Part shown: positions 18,062 through 27,585 of the stretch, in pieces
How the letters are laid out: each line of letters opens with the position of its first letter
Position numbering within the stretch: the first letter of the stretch is position 1
NCBI RefSeq assembly: GCF_000745345.1
Contig: NZ_JQNR01000004.1
Span: 806,001-870,000, forward strand
Reading direction: 5' to 3'
From: Actinacidiphila yeochonensis CN732
Lineage (GTDB): Bacteria > Actinomycetota > Actinomycetes > Streptomycetales > Streptomycetaceae
DNA length: 64,000 bases
Program-made: the position numbers and the translations under genes
Notes under the pieces: generated by a model
Database searches by the model: none
What the model saw: the letters and a program-made list of their open reading frames with translations, nothing else
Told to the model about the DNA's origin: nothing

Positions 18062-21000
18062 CTACGAGACGGTGACCACCACCTTCGCGGTGGGCGCCGC
18101 CGTGCCCGTCGGGTCCTGGGCGGTCGCCGTCAGGGTGTGGGCGCCGGCGGCCAGCGGGGCGGCGGCGGTGCAGCTCCAGGCGCCGTCGTCGCCGGCGGTG
18201 GCGGTGCACACGGTGGTGGTGCCGTCGGCCACCGTCACGGTGGCGTCCGGCTCGGCGGTGCCGGACAGCGCCGGCGAGGCCGCCACGGTCGCGCCCGCGG
18301 CGGGCGCGGTGACGGCGACGGCCGGGGCGAAGTCGGTGGCGTTCGGCACGCCGTCACCGCTGAGCTTCACCGCGACGCTGTGGACGGTGATCTGGCCGTT
18401 GCCGTTGCGCAGCCGGAAGTCCGCGGCGGAGTGCTGCTGGCCGCCGAAGTAGACGTCCGAGGCGGAGACCGTCGCGGTCTTCCAGGTGTTGGTGCCGGTC
18501 AGCGAGATGGTGCCGGCCTGCTTGTACGGGTCGGAGCCGCCGTCGTCGTACTGCACGGCGAACGATCCGTTGCCCTGGTCGTAGTAGGAGACGGTGAACG
18601 TCGCCGCGTAGTCGCCGGCGTGGGCCACGGAGTCGTCGACGTCGAAGTAGATGTTGCTGTTCGTGCTGGTCCGCGCGGACCGGCCGGCGACGACCGAGGC
18701 CGTTGTCGGGCCGTCGAAGCCGCTGGAGGGCGTCTCGTCCTCGCTCATGCCGTAGGCGTGGTTGTCCGCGCCGAGGACCGCGCCGACCACGGCGGTGCCC
18801 GGCGGCAGGTCGGAGGCGTCGAAGGAGACCGCCGCCGAGGCGGGACCGGTCAGGCCGGAGGGGTCGGTGGCCGTCGCGGTGAGCGCCTGCTTGCCGGCCG
18901 TGAAGCCGCCGGAGGGCGCGCAGCTCCAGGCGCCGGAGTCGTCCGCGGTGGCCGTGCACAGCGTGCTCTGGCCCTCGGCCACGGTGACCGCGGCGTCCGG
19001 CAGCGCGGTGCCCGTGACGGACGAGGCGAGCTTGACGGTGGAGCCGCCGCGCGGCGTGGTGATCTGCGGCGCGGGCGGGAACTGCTGCCCGCCGGACACC
19101 CACGCCCCGGTGACGGTGACCGCCGCGCTGTGCACGCTGAACGGTGCGGACGAGTGCAGCCGCAGGTCCGCGCCGGCGTTCTCGCTGTTCCCGAAGTACG
19201 CGCCGTTGGCGGCGATTTCGGCCTTCTGCCAGGTGCCGGTGTTGTGCAGGGTGATGGATCCGGCGGTGTGGTAGGCGTCCTTGGCGCCGGCGTCGTACTG
19301 GACGAGGATGGAGCCGGTTCCCGCGTCCAGGTAGGACACGTCCATTGTGGAGTTGTAACTGCCCGTCGCAGCAGTGGAGTTGTCGATGTCGAAGTACATG
19401 TCGCTGCCGCCGGAGCTGGTTCCGGTGGTGCGGGCGGTGCGCCCGGCCTTGTCCCCGGCGGTGGTGACCGCCCCGGTGGAGCCGGTGAAGTCGACCTGGG
19501 TCAGGCCGTGGTCGCCGCCGGCGGCGCCCAGCACGGTGCCCACGGTGGCGGTGCCGTTCGGCTTCGCGGTGGCGTCCAGGCCGAGCTGGACGTTGCCCAG
19601 GTGCTTGGCGGCGGTGGGCGCGGTGCCGGACACGGCGGCGTAGGCGAGCTTGCCGGTGGGCGCGGAGACCCGCTGCACCAGGTAGGTGCCGCCCTTGCTG
19701 ACGGGCACGGAGAGGACCGAGGCGTTGCTGGCGCGCAGCACGGTGTGCCCGGTGCGGCCGTCCACCACCTCGACCTGCTGGCCCGGCCAGGGGTTCTCCA
19801 CCAGCTGGTCGCCGTTGGCCCCGGACTCGATCGCGGCGGTCGTCAACTGCCCGCCCTGGACCTGGACGTCGACCTTGCCGCCGTGCTGGATGTACACGGT
19901 GCCGGCGCCGTTCCAGTCGCTCGGCCAGGCCGGGGCGAAGCGGATGATGCCGTCGTAGTCCTGCGCGAGCGCCTCGTCGACCGCCGTGGCCGCGCTGGAC
20001 TCCTGCTCGATGTAGGGCTCATAGCCGACCGAACTGCCCAGGTCGGCGAAGCCGTTGGGGTAGACCTGGTGGCTCTCGGTGATCGAGACCAGGTCGCTGC
20101 GCACCTGGTCGGCGTTCTTCAGCCGGGCCGCGTCGATGGCGTCCAGCGACCAGTCGTTGCCGCCCTTGTTGGGCCGGTTCGCGTAGGAGCGCTGCTCCAG
20201 GGAGAACAGGTTGGGGTCCTGGTCGCTGACCGTGTTCCACGGGAACAGCGGCTCCAGCTCGATGTTCTCGCCGTTGCGCCGCTCGGCGGCCGGCTCGTAC
20301 GAGATCCCGATCATGTCGGTGCCGGTGGCGTCCGCGGCCTGCGTCTGCGCCTGGCTGTAGTCGGGGTTGAGCAGCTTGGTGCGGGTGGCCTGGTCCGTGC
20401 GCGGGTAGGGCGGGATCTCCGTCTCCGCCTTCGCCACCTTGCTCACCAGGCCCGCGTCGGCGCCGCGCGCGGTGCCCAGCACCTTGGCGGCCTGCCCGAT
20501 GATCGGGAACACCGCCTGGTCCAGGGCGATGTCGGTGGTCGGGTCCTGCACGGCCCACTGTGTCTCGTGCGCGTTGGCGACGGCGTGCAGCAGCCCGTCC
20601 GTGCCGATGGTCTGGTAGGCGAGCTGGAACTTGACGGCCGCCTTGATGAACGGCCAGTACCGCTTCAGCGCGGCCTTGTCGCCGGTCGCCTGGTACTGCT
20701 CCCACATGTAGAGGGCGACCTCGGGGCCGCTGGAGATGTCCAGCGCGTTCCAGTTGGGGCTGCCCGGCTCACTGCAGGAGCCGTTCTCGCCGACCCCCGG
20801 GGAGATGCCGTTGCCGTTGAAGCGCATGGTCTCCGGCAGGCAGATGCCCGGCAGCCCGCCCATCTGCTGCTTCGTCCACGCCTTGGTGTCGGGCAGGTCC
20901 TTGGCGTACATGTCGAAGATCGGCGTGTTCAACTGGTAGTTGCCGCTGCTCATGTTGGCGGCGATCTCGGCGCGCAGGTTCCAGAGCCAGTACGCCGACG

Positions 21001-22066
21001 GCGTCCACGTCTGGGTGTCCTTGTCCCACGAGAACATGTCGGCCTCGCCGGCCTGGCTGCCGGGGTAGATCCCCGCCTTCATCGACGCCGCCTCCTCGTA
21101 GAGGTACAGCGTGCGCAGGTTCTCGACGTAGTCCGCGCTGCCGTCGGCGGAGTCCATGGCGACCAGCCCGGAGTCCGACCAGAACCGCTGCCACCAGCGG
21201 TCCTGCGGCTTCAGCAGGGACTTCTCGGACGCGGAGGCGTCCTGTCCGATGAGCTTGGAGGCGGTGCGGGCCGGGGTCTTCTGGGCGGTGCCGCCGTTCC
21301 AGGCGGGCGAGCCGACGACGACGCGGAAGGAGCCGTCCCGGTTGGGCTTGAAGGCCACCTTGACCTGGGTGGGGCTCGCCACGGACGCGGTGACGTCCCG
21401 GCCGCCGGCGGTGAGGGCGGCCAGCGAGCCGAACGTCTTCCCGGTGCCGATCGGCGGCGCCTGGTCGGACCAGGTCTCCGCGAGGGTGGCGGTGGTGCCC
21501 GAGACGGCCGCGACGGGCTTGCGCGGGGACCACAGGCTGACCGTGGCGGTCTGCACGGTGTTCGGGTCGGCGCCGGAGACGTCCACGACCAGCTCGTCCT
21601 TGTCGCCGGCCACCCAGGCCTTGAGCGACATGCCGCCGCCGGACTCGCTCAGCACCCCGTCGGTGAGGTCCAGCCGGCCGGAGAAGTCGGCGGCGTGCGA
21701 GATCACCGACAGCCCCGGGATGGCCAGCTGGCCGGGGGACTTGCGGTCGGGCATGGTGTCGGAGCGGTTGAGCTGCGCGGTGAAGCCGTCCTGCGCCCAG
21801 GCGGCCACGCCCAGGGACCCGTTGCCCAGCGGCATCGACGCCGTCGGGTTGCTGTTCGGCGAGCCGAGCACCACGTCGGAGCGGCTGACCACGCCGGTCG
21901 GGTCGAGGTTGAACGTCCCCTTCTGCCAGGCGGTGGTCGGCCCGGCGGCGGCCGAGGCCGGCCCGGCGCCTGCCGCGGCGAGGCCGGAGACCGCCGCCAG
22001 CAGCGCGGACGAGATCACGAGGGCCCGCCGGAGCGGGCCTCTTCGGGAGTGGGTCGAGTTGTGCAC
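18062..22066 (-). CDS. Secreted GH95-like glycoside hydrolase with duplicated C-terminal modules
   Basis: 1334 residues. A Sec signal peptide (basic start, hydrophobic core, cut near ASA at ~38) precedes the GH95-like portion (40-790): SMPLGNGSLGVAAW and FTAQLNRSDT in the N-terminal beta-domain, then an (alpha/alpha)6-type barrel with YWLWNLRAEIAANM, LPETMRFNGNG and NAHETQWAVQDPTTD. Glu501 in the last motif is the likely general acid by analogy with GH95. The C-terminal 500 residues hold two copies of a galactose-binding-like module (MYFDIDNS and IYFDVDDS), each followed by a bacterial Ig-like domain. GH95 enzymes act on alpha-L-fucosides or alpha-L-galactosides of plant or host glycans; substrate here is inferred. 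GTG start with GGAGGG upstream. Paralogous to the gene at 42979. Confidence 0.85.
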   Translation of the reverse strand: MHNSTHSRRGPLRRALVISSALLAAVSGLAAAGAGPASAAAGPTTAWQKGTFNLDPTGVVSRSDVVLGSPNSNPTASMPLGNGSLGVAAWAQDGFTAQLNRSDTMPDRKSPGQLAIPGLSVISHAADFSGRLDLTDGVLSESGGGMSLKAWVAGDKDELVVDVSGADPNTVQTATVSLWSPRKPVAAVSGTTATLAETWSDQAPPIGTGKTFGSLAALTAGGRDVTASVASPTQVKVAFKPNRDGSFRVVVGSPAWNGGTAQKTPARTASKLIGQDASASEKSLLKPQDRWWQRFWSDSGLVAMDSADGSADYVENLRTLYLYEEAASMKAGIYPGSQAGEADMFSWDKDTQTWTPSAYWLWNLRAEIAANMSSGNYQLNTPIFDMYAKDLPDTKAWTKQQMGGLPGICLPETMRFNGNGISPGVGENGSCSEPGSPNWNALDISSGPEVALYMWEQYQATGDKAALKRYWPFIKAAVKFQLAYQTIGTDGLLHAVANAHETQWAVQDPTTDIALDQAVFPIIGQAAKVLGTARGADAGLVSKVAKAETEIPPYPRTDQATRTKLLNPDYSQAQTQAADATGTDMIGISYEPAAERRNGENIELEPLFPWNTVSDQDPNLFSLEQRSYANRPNKGGNDWSLDAIDAARLKNADQVRSDLVSITESHQVYPNGFADLGSSVGYEPYIEQESSAATAVDEALAQDYDGIIRFAPAWPSDWNGAGTVYIQHGGKVDVQVQGGQLTTAAIESGANGDQLVENPWPGQQVEVVDGRTGHTVLRASNASVLSVPVSKGGTYLVQRVSAPTGKLAYAAVSGTAPTAAKHLGNVQLGLDATAKPNGTATVGTVLGAAGGDHGLTQVDFTGSTGAVTTAGDKAGRTARTTGTSSGGSDMYFDIDNSTAATGSYNSTMDVSYLDAGTGSILVQYDAGAKDAYHTAGSITLHNTGTWQKAEIAANGAYFGNSENAGADLRLHSSAPFSVHSAAVTVTGAWVSGGQQFPPAPQITTPRGGSTVKLASSVTGTALPDAAVTVAEGQSTLCTATADDSGAWSCAPSGGFTAGKQALTATATDPSGLTGPASAAVSFDASDLPPGTAVVGAVLGADNHAYGMSEDETPSSGFDGPTTASVVAGRSARTSTNSNIYFDVDDSVAHAGDYAATFTVSYYDQGNGSFAVQYDDGGSDPYKQAGTISLTGTNTWKTATVSASDVYFGGQQHSAADFRLRNGNGQITVHSVAVKLSGDGVPNATDFAPAVAVTAPAAGATVAASPALSGTAEPDATVTVADGTTTVCTATAGDDGAWSCTAAAPLAAGAHTLTATAQDPTGTAAPTAKVVVTVS

Positions 22067-22119
22067 GAAGCCCTCCAGGGCAGTACGACGACATCCGGCC
22101 GCGCCGTGGACGCGACCCC

Positions 22120-25100
22120 TCAGTGGTGCGGGTTGGTACTCCCCAGCGCGGGGTGGCGTTCGGCTCCCACGTGATGGGTAGTGCTCCGTAGTGCTCCGAT
22201 GTATACGCCGGGTTGCGGGCGTGGCTCGGTGACGCGATGGGGAAAGGGGGGTGATGTGCCGCCTAACATCGGACGACTGCCGTTGTAGTTCATGGCCGGT
22301 GCCCGCGTAAAGACCTCGGTCGCAGCTGACTGTCCGTCAGGGGAGCGAGGTGGCGCGGCCCCGCGCCGCACGGGGCACGCACGACGCCTGCCGCCGGGCG
22401 GACCCGGCGGCGGGCGGTGGGTGGACGACCTGCGGAGGGGCCGTCCTGCGGGGGCGACCGGTGGAGGACCTGCCCGCGGAGGGGGCGGCCGCGGAGCGGG
22501 GACCCGCGGTGGGGCTTCGCGCGGCGCGGTGGCCGCGGGGGTGGCTTGCCCGCCGGCGGCCGCCTCAGTGGTGGGACGACTGGCGCCCCGGGCAGGCCAC
22601 CCTCTCCAGCGGGACGCCGCCCGCCGCCGACCCGAGAAGGGTGAGGACGGGGAGCGGGGACCGGCCGGCGTGGTGCCGTCGGTGAGGACGGCGAGCGCGA
22701 GCGTGTTGCTCCCGCGCGGGTCGAGCAGGCCGGCCGGCAGCACGAAAGTGTGCTGCGGGCCCACGTCGTTGATGTACTGGCCCAGGTTCCAGCCGTTGAC
22801 GAAGATCTGCGCCCGGTAGGCGCGGGACGGGTCGTCGGTGAGGGTCAGGCCGATGGAGGCGTCCGTCCCGGCGGGCACGTCCAGGTGGAACGAGGTGCGG
22901 TACCAGGCGACGCCCTGCCGGGTGTCGGAGTACGGCAGCGCGACCGGCCGCCACGAGCGGTCCTCGTGGTCCGGCAGGTGCCAGCCGGCCCGCTCGCCGT
23001 ACAGGCCGCCGTTGTTGAGCGGCCCGCGTACCGGGTCGGAGCCGGCCGCGCCCTGGATGCGCCAGGTCGGCGCGGCGCCGTCCAGGGTGGCGGCGGTCAG
23101 GCCGCGGGCGGAGGTGAAGGCGTCGTTGGCGCCGCCGTCCTCGTCGTGCGCCATCCGCCGCACCAGCACGGCGACGGTGTGCGGGCCGTCGCCGCGCAGG
23201 TCCGCGGGCACGGTGAACGAGGCGGTGGCCGACCAGGTCCCGGTGGTGGCCTGGGCCGAGGTGGGCACCGGCAGCCGGTGGGTGCCGAGCGGGCGGCCGT
23301 CCCACCACGCCATCAGCAGGCCGGCCGTACCCGCCTGGTAGCCCAGGTCCAGCTGCTGCGCGCCGGGGCCCGCCACGGTGGAGCGGTACCAGACGTCGCC
23401 GTAGTGGAAGCCGTAGTCGTCGGCGAAGAGCACGGCGGGCTGGCCGGCCGGCAGCGCGGTGGTGCTGCGCGAGGAGGTGAGGTCGCAGGTGCGCCAGGCG
23501 CTGTCGTCGAACCCCGGCTCGGACTCCGGGTTCTCCGCCGCCCGCCGCCAGCCGGTGAGCGCCGGCAGCCGCACCGGCGCCGGGCCGGGCAGGTCCCGGA
23601 CGGCGGTGAGCCCGCCGTCGACGCCGCGCGCGGCCACCGGGCGCCCGTTCCAGGTGAGTTGGCGGACCGTGCCGCCGGTCCAGGCGGTCAGTGGCGCGGG
23701 GGCGGTGGTGTCGCCGGTCAACCTCAGTTCGCCGCCGCGTAGTTCGGCGGTGCGCAGCAGCGCCGGACCGGCCACCAGCACGGGTCCGTCCGCCGTGGTG
23801 TACGGCCACAGGGTGGCGGCCGCGTCGTCGTCGGCGAGGAACAGCAGCAGCGGCGCGGCGCCGCCCGGCTCCTGCACGCGGACGCGGGTGAGGCCGTCGA
23901 GGACGGCGTTGATCCGCAGGGTGCCGGCGGCGGCGTCGTAGGAGGTCGCGGCGCTGCCGGACTCCACGGTGACCTCGGGGCGGGTACGGCTGAGCAGGAC
24001 GGCCTCGACGGCGTCGCCGGGGCGGCCGGTGAGGACGGCGAGGTCCCGCGCGGTGCCGGTGGCCCGCCACATCGGCTGGGCGGTGGTCCACAGCAGCGCC
24101 CGGCGGCCGAGCGACAGGTCGGTGGCGACCACCTTCATGTCCTTGGCCGCCACGCTCAGGCTGCCCGACGACGGCACGGTGGCCGGGCCGGCGGAGGTGG
24201 ACACCGGGAGCGTGCAACCGACCGCCGAGCCGGTGTCGTTGCGCAGGAAGTAGAGGTGCGAGCCGCGGTCGGCGTCGGTGAGGTGGTAGACGCGCACCGA
24301 CGCGCTGCTCGCCGCCACCGGCTCGGCCGGGTCCATCTCGGCCAGGTCGGGGAAGGAGCCGAGCATCGAGCCGATCTGCTTCATCGGCGTGATCTTCGAC
24401 GTGAGGTTGCGGGCCTCGTCGATGGCCGCGCCGTAGTCGTAGGAGGTGTAGACGACGGGGGCGGGCAGCCAGCCCCACGAGGTGCCGCCGAAGGTCATGT
24501 AGACGTTGTGGACGCTGATGCCGTTGGCGAGGTTGGTGAGGTAGAAGCGGCGCTCGTACCCGGCGTCGCGGGAGGTCCGGGCGCCGGCGTAGCCCTGCCC
24601 GGCGAACTCCGCGCCGCCCCAGCAGTCGAACCAGCCGCCGCCGAACTCGGCCATGAAGCCGGGGGTTGCGGGGCTCGCCGTGGAGCCGCCCTTGGCGCCG
24701 CCGGTGCCCCAGAAGCCCCAGTCCGGCGGGGTGCTGGTGGGGGAGGGGTAGCCGTCGAAGGCGTAGAGGTAACGGCCCTCCTCGCCGCCGGTGTCGAACG
24801 AGCCCGGCACCCAGTAGCCGTTGCGGCCCTTGTCGTTGTGGAACAGGGGGACGTCGATGCCGTCGGCTCGCACCTTCGCGTACAGGTGCGCCATGTACTC
24901 CTGGCCCGTGGCGCTGGTGGTGAACGACGCGTACTCGTTCTCCAGTTGGTAGAGGAGCACGGTGCCGCCGCTGCGCGTCCACTGGCGCGGCGCGATCACC
25001 GCGTCCACCGCGGTCAGCCACTCGTCCACGTGGGCCATGTAGGTCGGGTCGTCGGTCCTGGCCCGGCCCGGCGTGGTGGTCAGCCAGCCGGGGTAACCGC

Positions 25101-25560
25101 CGGCGTCCACCTCGGCGTTGATGTACGGGCCGGGCCGGGCGATCACGAACAGGCCCGCCTCGGCGGCCAGGTCGAGGAACCGGCCGAGGTCGCGGACGCC
25201 GGTGAAGTCGTAGCGGCCGGGCGCGGGCGAGTGGTAGTTCCAGGCGACGTAGATACTGACGGCGTTGTAGCCGCCGGCGCGCATCTTCTGCAGCACGTCC
25301 CGCCACAGCGAAGGGCTCGGCAGCCGGAACGGGTGCATCTCGCCCGACCACAGGGGCACGCGCCGGCCGTCCACCAGCACCGAGTGGTGGTCGAACGCCA
25401 CGGTGTGCCCGGGCCCGGCGCCGGCGCCGGGCCCGGAGGTGTCGGAGGCCCCGGCCGCGCGGTTCCCGGGTGCCGCGGCCTGGGCCGCCGCCGCGGGCAG
25501 GGCCAGGCTCAGGGCCGCGGTGCCGGTGAACGCCGAGAAGGCGCGGCGGGTCAGCTCCAA
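22120..25560 (-). CDS. Secreted GH35 beta-galactosidase, 3' end frameshifted
   Basis: The frame as it stands gives 1146 residues. A Tat-type signal (LTRRAFSAF then a hydrophobic run) starts at a TTG with AAGGAG upstream. The GH35 barrel has the acid/base Glu209 in LENEY and nucleophile Glu305 in MAEFGGGW, followed by beta-sandwich domains with WYRTSFHLDVPAGTD and IFVNGWNLGQYI. Family members end soon after a TLxLLGxAAGGVPL motif. That motif is present but in another frame (ending at 22565), so a one-base slip near 22640-22665 replaces it with a ~155-residue Pro/Arg-rich tail. The slip lies in runs of four C. The active site is untouched, so activity is plausible. Hydrolyses terminal beta-galactosides outside the cell. 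Confidence 0.85.
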   Translation of the reverse strand: MELTRRAFSAFTGTAALSLALPAAAAQAAAPGNRAAGASDTSGPGAGAGPGHTVAFDHHSVLVDGRRVPLWSGEMHPFRLPSPSLWRDVLQKMRAGGYNAVSIYVAWNYHSPAPGRYDFTGVRDLGRFLDLAAEAGLFVIARPGPYINAEVDAGGYPGWLTTTPGRARTDDPTYMAHVDEWLTAVDAVIAPRQWTRSGGTVLLYQLENEYASFTTSATGQEYMAHLYAKVRADGIDVPLFHNDKGRNGYWVPGSFDTGGEEGRYLYAFDGYPSPTSTPPDWGFWGTGGAKGGSTASPATPGFMAEFGGGWFDCWGGAEFAGQGYAGARTSRDAGYERRFYLTNLANGISVHNVYMTFGGTSWGWLPAPVVYTSYDYGAAIDEARNLTSKITPMKQIGSMLGSFPDLAEMDPAEPVAASSASVRVYHLTDADRGSHLYFLRNDTGSAVGCTLPVSTSAGPATVPSSGSLSVAAKDMKVVATDLSLGRRALLWTTAQPMWRATGTARDLAVLTGRPGDAVEAVLLSRTRPEVTVESGSAATSYDAAAGTLRINAVLDGLTRVRVQEPGGAAPLLLFLADDDAAATLWPYTTADGPVLVAGPALLRTAELRGGELRLTGDTTAPAPLTAWTGGTVRQLTWNGRPVAARGVDGGLTAVRDLPGPAPVRLPALTGWRRAAENPESEPGFDDSAWRTCDLTSSRSTTALPAGQPAVLFADDYGFHYGDVWYRSTVAGPGAQQLDLGYQAGTAGLLMAWWDGRPLGTHRLPVPTSAQATTGTWSATASFTVPADLRGDGPHTVAVLVRRMAHDEDGGANDAFTSARGLTAATLDGAAPTWRIQGAAGSDPVRGPLNNGGLYGERAGWHLPDHEDRSWRPVALPYSDTRQGVAWYRTSFHLDVPAGTDASIGLTLTDDPSRAYRAQIFVNGWNLGQYINDVGPQHTFVLPAGLLDPRGSNTLALAVLTDGTTPAGPRSPSSPFSGRRRAASRWRGWPARGASRPTTEAAAGGQATPAATAPREAPPRVPAPRPPPPRAGPPPVAPAGRPLRRSSTHRPPPGPPGGRRRACPVRRGAAPPRSPDGQSAATEVFTRAPAMNYNGSRPMLGGTSPPFPHRVTEPRPQPGVYIGALRSTTHHVGAERHPALGSTNPHH

Positions 25561-25580
25561 GGGGATCTCCTTGTTTTCAT

Positions 25581-25610
25581 CTGGTCGTTTCCGGTCGTTT
25601 CTGGTCGCTT
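25581..25610. repeat. Three tandem decamers in the GH35 leader
   Basis: CTGGTCGTTT, CCGGTCGTTT and CTGGTCGCTT follow without spacing, starting 21 bases upstream of the GH35 start codon. A 10-base pitch puts each copy on the same DNA face, as in direct-repeat operators. Confidence 0.7.
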
Positions 25611-25989
25611 ATGAGCGGTGAAATCGGATCAAAGCGGGATGAAACTCTCGTCCCCTCGCGTCGGGACAAGGCTGCCCCAGGCTGGTGAGGTGCGGCAAGA
25701 CCCGTGCGCACACCCGTCCTGGCGCCTTCTCCGCGACTGTCTGACTTCTTATCGCCAGGGGAGCGTGGAGGAACCGAAGCCGGGAGGGCGGCTTCGGCCG
25801 GTCCGGTGTGGAGAAGGTTAAAAAACGTGTAAACGGATGACCGTGGGGGGTCGCGGCCGCGTCCGGGTCAAACTGCCTGCTCCATGGCCTCCGTGGCGCG
25901 CGTGACGGGCGGGCGCCCTGGTGCACGGCAGGGTCGCGGTGCTACTGATGTGTCTTCAACTTTCGTACGGGGAAGGAGTTTTTCAGGGG

Positions 25990-26018
25990 TTGACGGAAGC
26001 GATCCGGCCAAGAAGGAT
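25990..26018 (+). promoter_or_regulatory. Candidate sigma-70-type promoter of the radical SAM operon
   Basis: TTGACG at 25990-25995, 17 bases, then AAGGAT at 26013-26018. The -35 box is near consensus and the -10 box fair. The downstream operator overlaps its -10 and start region. Confidence 0.5.
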
Positions 26019-26031
26019 GGGAGCGCTCCCA
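26018..26031. promoter_or_regulatory. CebR box (cellobiose-responsive operator)
   Basis: The sequence TGGGAGCGCTCCCA is a perfect 14-bp palindrome identical to the known binding site of CebR, the LacI-family repressor of cellobiose and cellotriose use in Streptomyces. It overlaps the -10 element of the promoter above, the classic place for repression. No cebEFG transporter or cebR gene is recognised in the window. Confidence 0.8.
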
Positions 26032-26345
26032 GCGGGCGGGTGCGGGACCCGCGACTGCTGGCCGAGTACTCCCGTTACTTCCGTGAACGTGAACCGCCGA
26101 TGAGCCCGTCGGCACGCCGGCAGGGGACTCCGCTCCGCACTCGGTGCCCTCCGCCGGCCGACCAGCGGGTGCGACACCCGCCTCTTCCGCCGTCTTCACC
26201 GTCCCACCGCTTGCCCTCACACCGTCCTTGCGCCGCACCGGCGGCAGCTCCGCCGTGCGCGGTTTCCCGCCTCCGCCGGCGCGCTCCGGCCCCTCCTCAC
26301 GGCGGGGACCGACCGACAAGGGACCGTCAGACAGGAGTCATCGCC

Positions 26346-27569
26346 ATGTCCGTGCGCCCGACCGACGCACCCGCAGCAGCAGACCCCGCAGACGACACAG
26401 AATCCGCACACCCCGTGTCCGACCCGCCCGCCGCGGCGGGCTCCCGCGGCACCCGGCTGGGCACCAGCAGGGTGGCGGACAACCTGGACCTGGTCGGGAA
26501 GATCTACCAGAAGTCCGCCTTCCCGGCGATCGAGGCCGTCGCCCGCGGCGAACGGCTGGCCACCCCCCAGGTCATCGACCTCGACCCGACGACGGTCTGC
26601 GACCTGGCCTGCCCCGAGTGCATCAGCTCCAACGTGCTGCACCACGGCCAGATCGGCAACGACCGGATCGTACGGCTGGCCGAGGAGCTCGTCGGCACCG
26701 GAGTGCGCGCGGTCATCCTCATCGGCGGCGGCGAGCCCCTGATGCACCGTTCGATAGGCAAGGTCATACGCACCCTGCACGGCGCCGGAATCCGGATCGG
26801 CCTGGTCACCAACGGCACCCAGATCCACCGCTACATCGACGAGCTGTCCGAGATGCTCTCGTGGGTGCGGGTGTCCGTGGACGCCGCCCGCGAGGACACC
26901 TACGCCGAGTTCCGCCCGGCCCGGGGCAAGCGCAGCGTCTTCCCGCAGGTCATCGAGAACATGCGGCTGCTCGCCGAGCGGCGCCAGGGACGGCTGGGCT
27001 ACTCCTTCCTGCTGATGCAGCGCTTCGCCGCCGACGGCACGCTGGAGGTCTCCAACTACGACCAGGTGTACGAGGCCGGACGGCTCGCCAAGGACATCGG
27101 CTGCGACTACTTCGAGCTCAAGGCGATGCTCGACCAGGACCACTACACGGTCAACCAGGCCGGCGCCGACATCCAGCGGGTCGAGGAGCAGGTGGCGCGG
27201 CTCCAGGAGCTGGAGGACGACTCCTTCCGGCTGCTCAACTCCTCCAACTGGGAGGCCGTGCAGGTCGGCTCGGACCCGCACCAGCCCAAGGAGTACAGCG
27301 CCTGCGCCGTCGCCGAACTGCGCACCACGGTCACGCCCACCGGCGTCTACGTCTGCCCCTACCACCGGGGCAACAGCAAGGGCCTGCTGGGCGACATCCG
27401 CGACAGCTCCTTCGCCGACCTGTGGAAGAAGGCGGACACCACCGTCATCGACCCGCGGACCGACTGCCGGTTCCACTGCGCCCGGCACCGCACCAACGTG
27501 GAGATCGGACGGCTGGCCGCAGGCGGGACCCCCGCGCCGCTGGTCCCCGACTACGACCCGTTCATCTGA
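26346..27569 (+). CDS. Radical SAM enzyme with SPASM/twitch-like C-terminus
   Basis: 407 residues. The radical SAM signature is C85-x3-C89-x2-C92 (TTVCDLACPEC), followed by the SAM-binding GGGEP at 128-132 and later barrel strands (IGLVTNG, WVRVSVDA). After the barrel, C320, C337, C374 and C378 (SACAVAE, VYVCPYH, DCRFHC) look like ligands of one auxiliary Fe-S cluster, as in twitch/SPASM enzymes. Such enzymes dehydrogenate or epimerise sugars and cyclitols (BtrN-type) or modify peptides. ATG at 26346 with AGGAG 9 nt upstream. It is the first gene of the presumed operon and sits behind the CebR box. A possible 15-codon gene follows it. The exact reaction is unknown. Confidence 0.88.
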   Translation: MSVRPTDAPAAADPADDTESAHPVSDPPAAAGSRGTRLGTSRVADNLDLVGKIYQKSAFPAIEAVARGERLATPQVIDLDPTTVCDLACPECISSNVLHHGQIGNDRIVRLAEELVGTGVRAVILIGGGEPLMHRSIGKVIRTLHGAGIRIGLVTNGTQIHRYIDELSEMLSWVRVSVDAAREDTYAEFRPARGKRSVFPQVIENMRLLAERRQGRLGYSFLLMQRFAADGTLEVSNYDQVYEAGRLAKDIGCDYFELKAMLDQDHYTVNQAGADIQRVEEQVARLQELEDDSFRLLNSSNWEAVQVGSDPHQPKEYSACAVAELRTTVTPTGVYVCPYHRGNSKGLLGDIRDSSFADLWKKADTTVIDPRTDCRFHCARHRTNVEIGRLAAGGTPAPLVPDYDPFI

Positions 27570-27585
27570 CGGAGGCGGACCGCTC

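Larger units (their letters stand above)
25561..26345. promoter_or_regulatory. Long divergent control region of the GH35 gene and the radical SAM operon
   Basis: 785 bases without a convincing gene. On the left are three tandem decamers next to the GH35 start. Around 25815-25840 there is a rare AT-rich patch (ggttaaaaaacgtgtaaac). At 25957-25965 is CAACTTTCG. At 25990-26031 a promoter and CebR box are found. From there to the radical SAM ATG is a ~310-base leader. The radical SAM frame stays open through the leader, but its codon choice there is not gene-like. Confidence 0.6.

Noticed and set aside
25884..26345. N-terminal extension of the radical SAM protein
   Set aside because: It would place the promoter and CebR box inside the coding region, has poor codon bias, and a better ATG with ribosome site exists at 26346.
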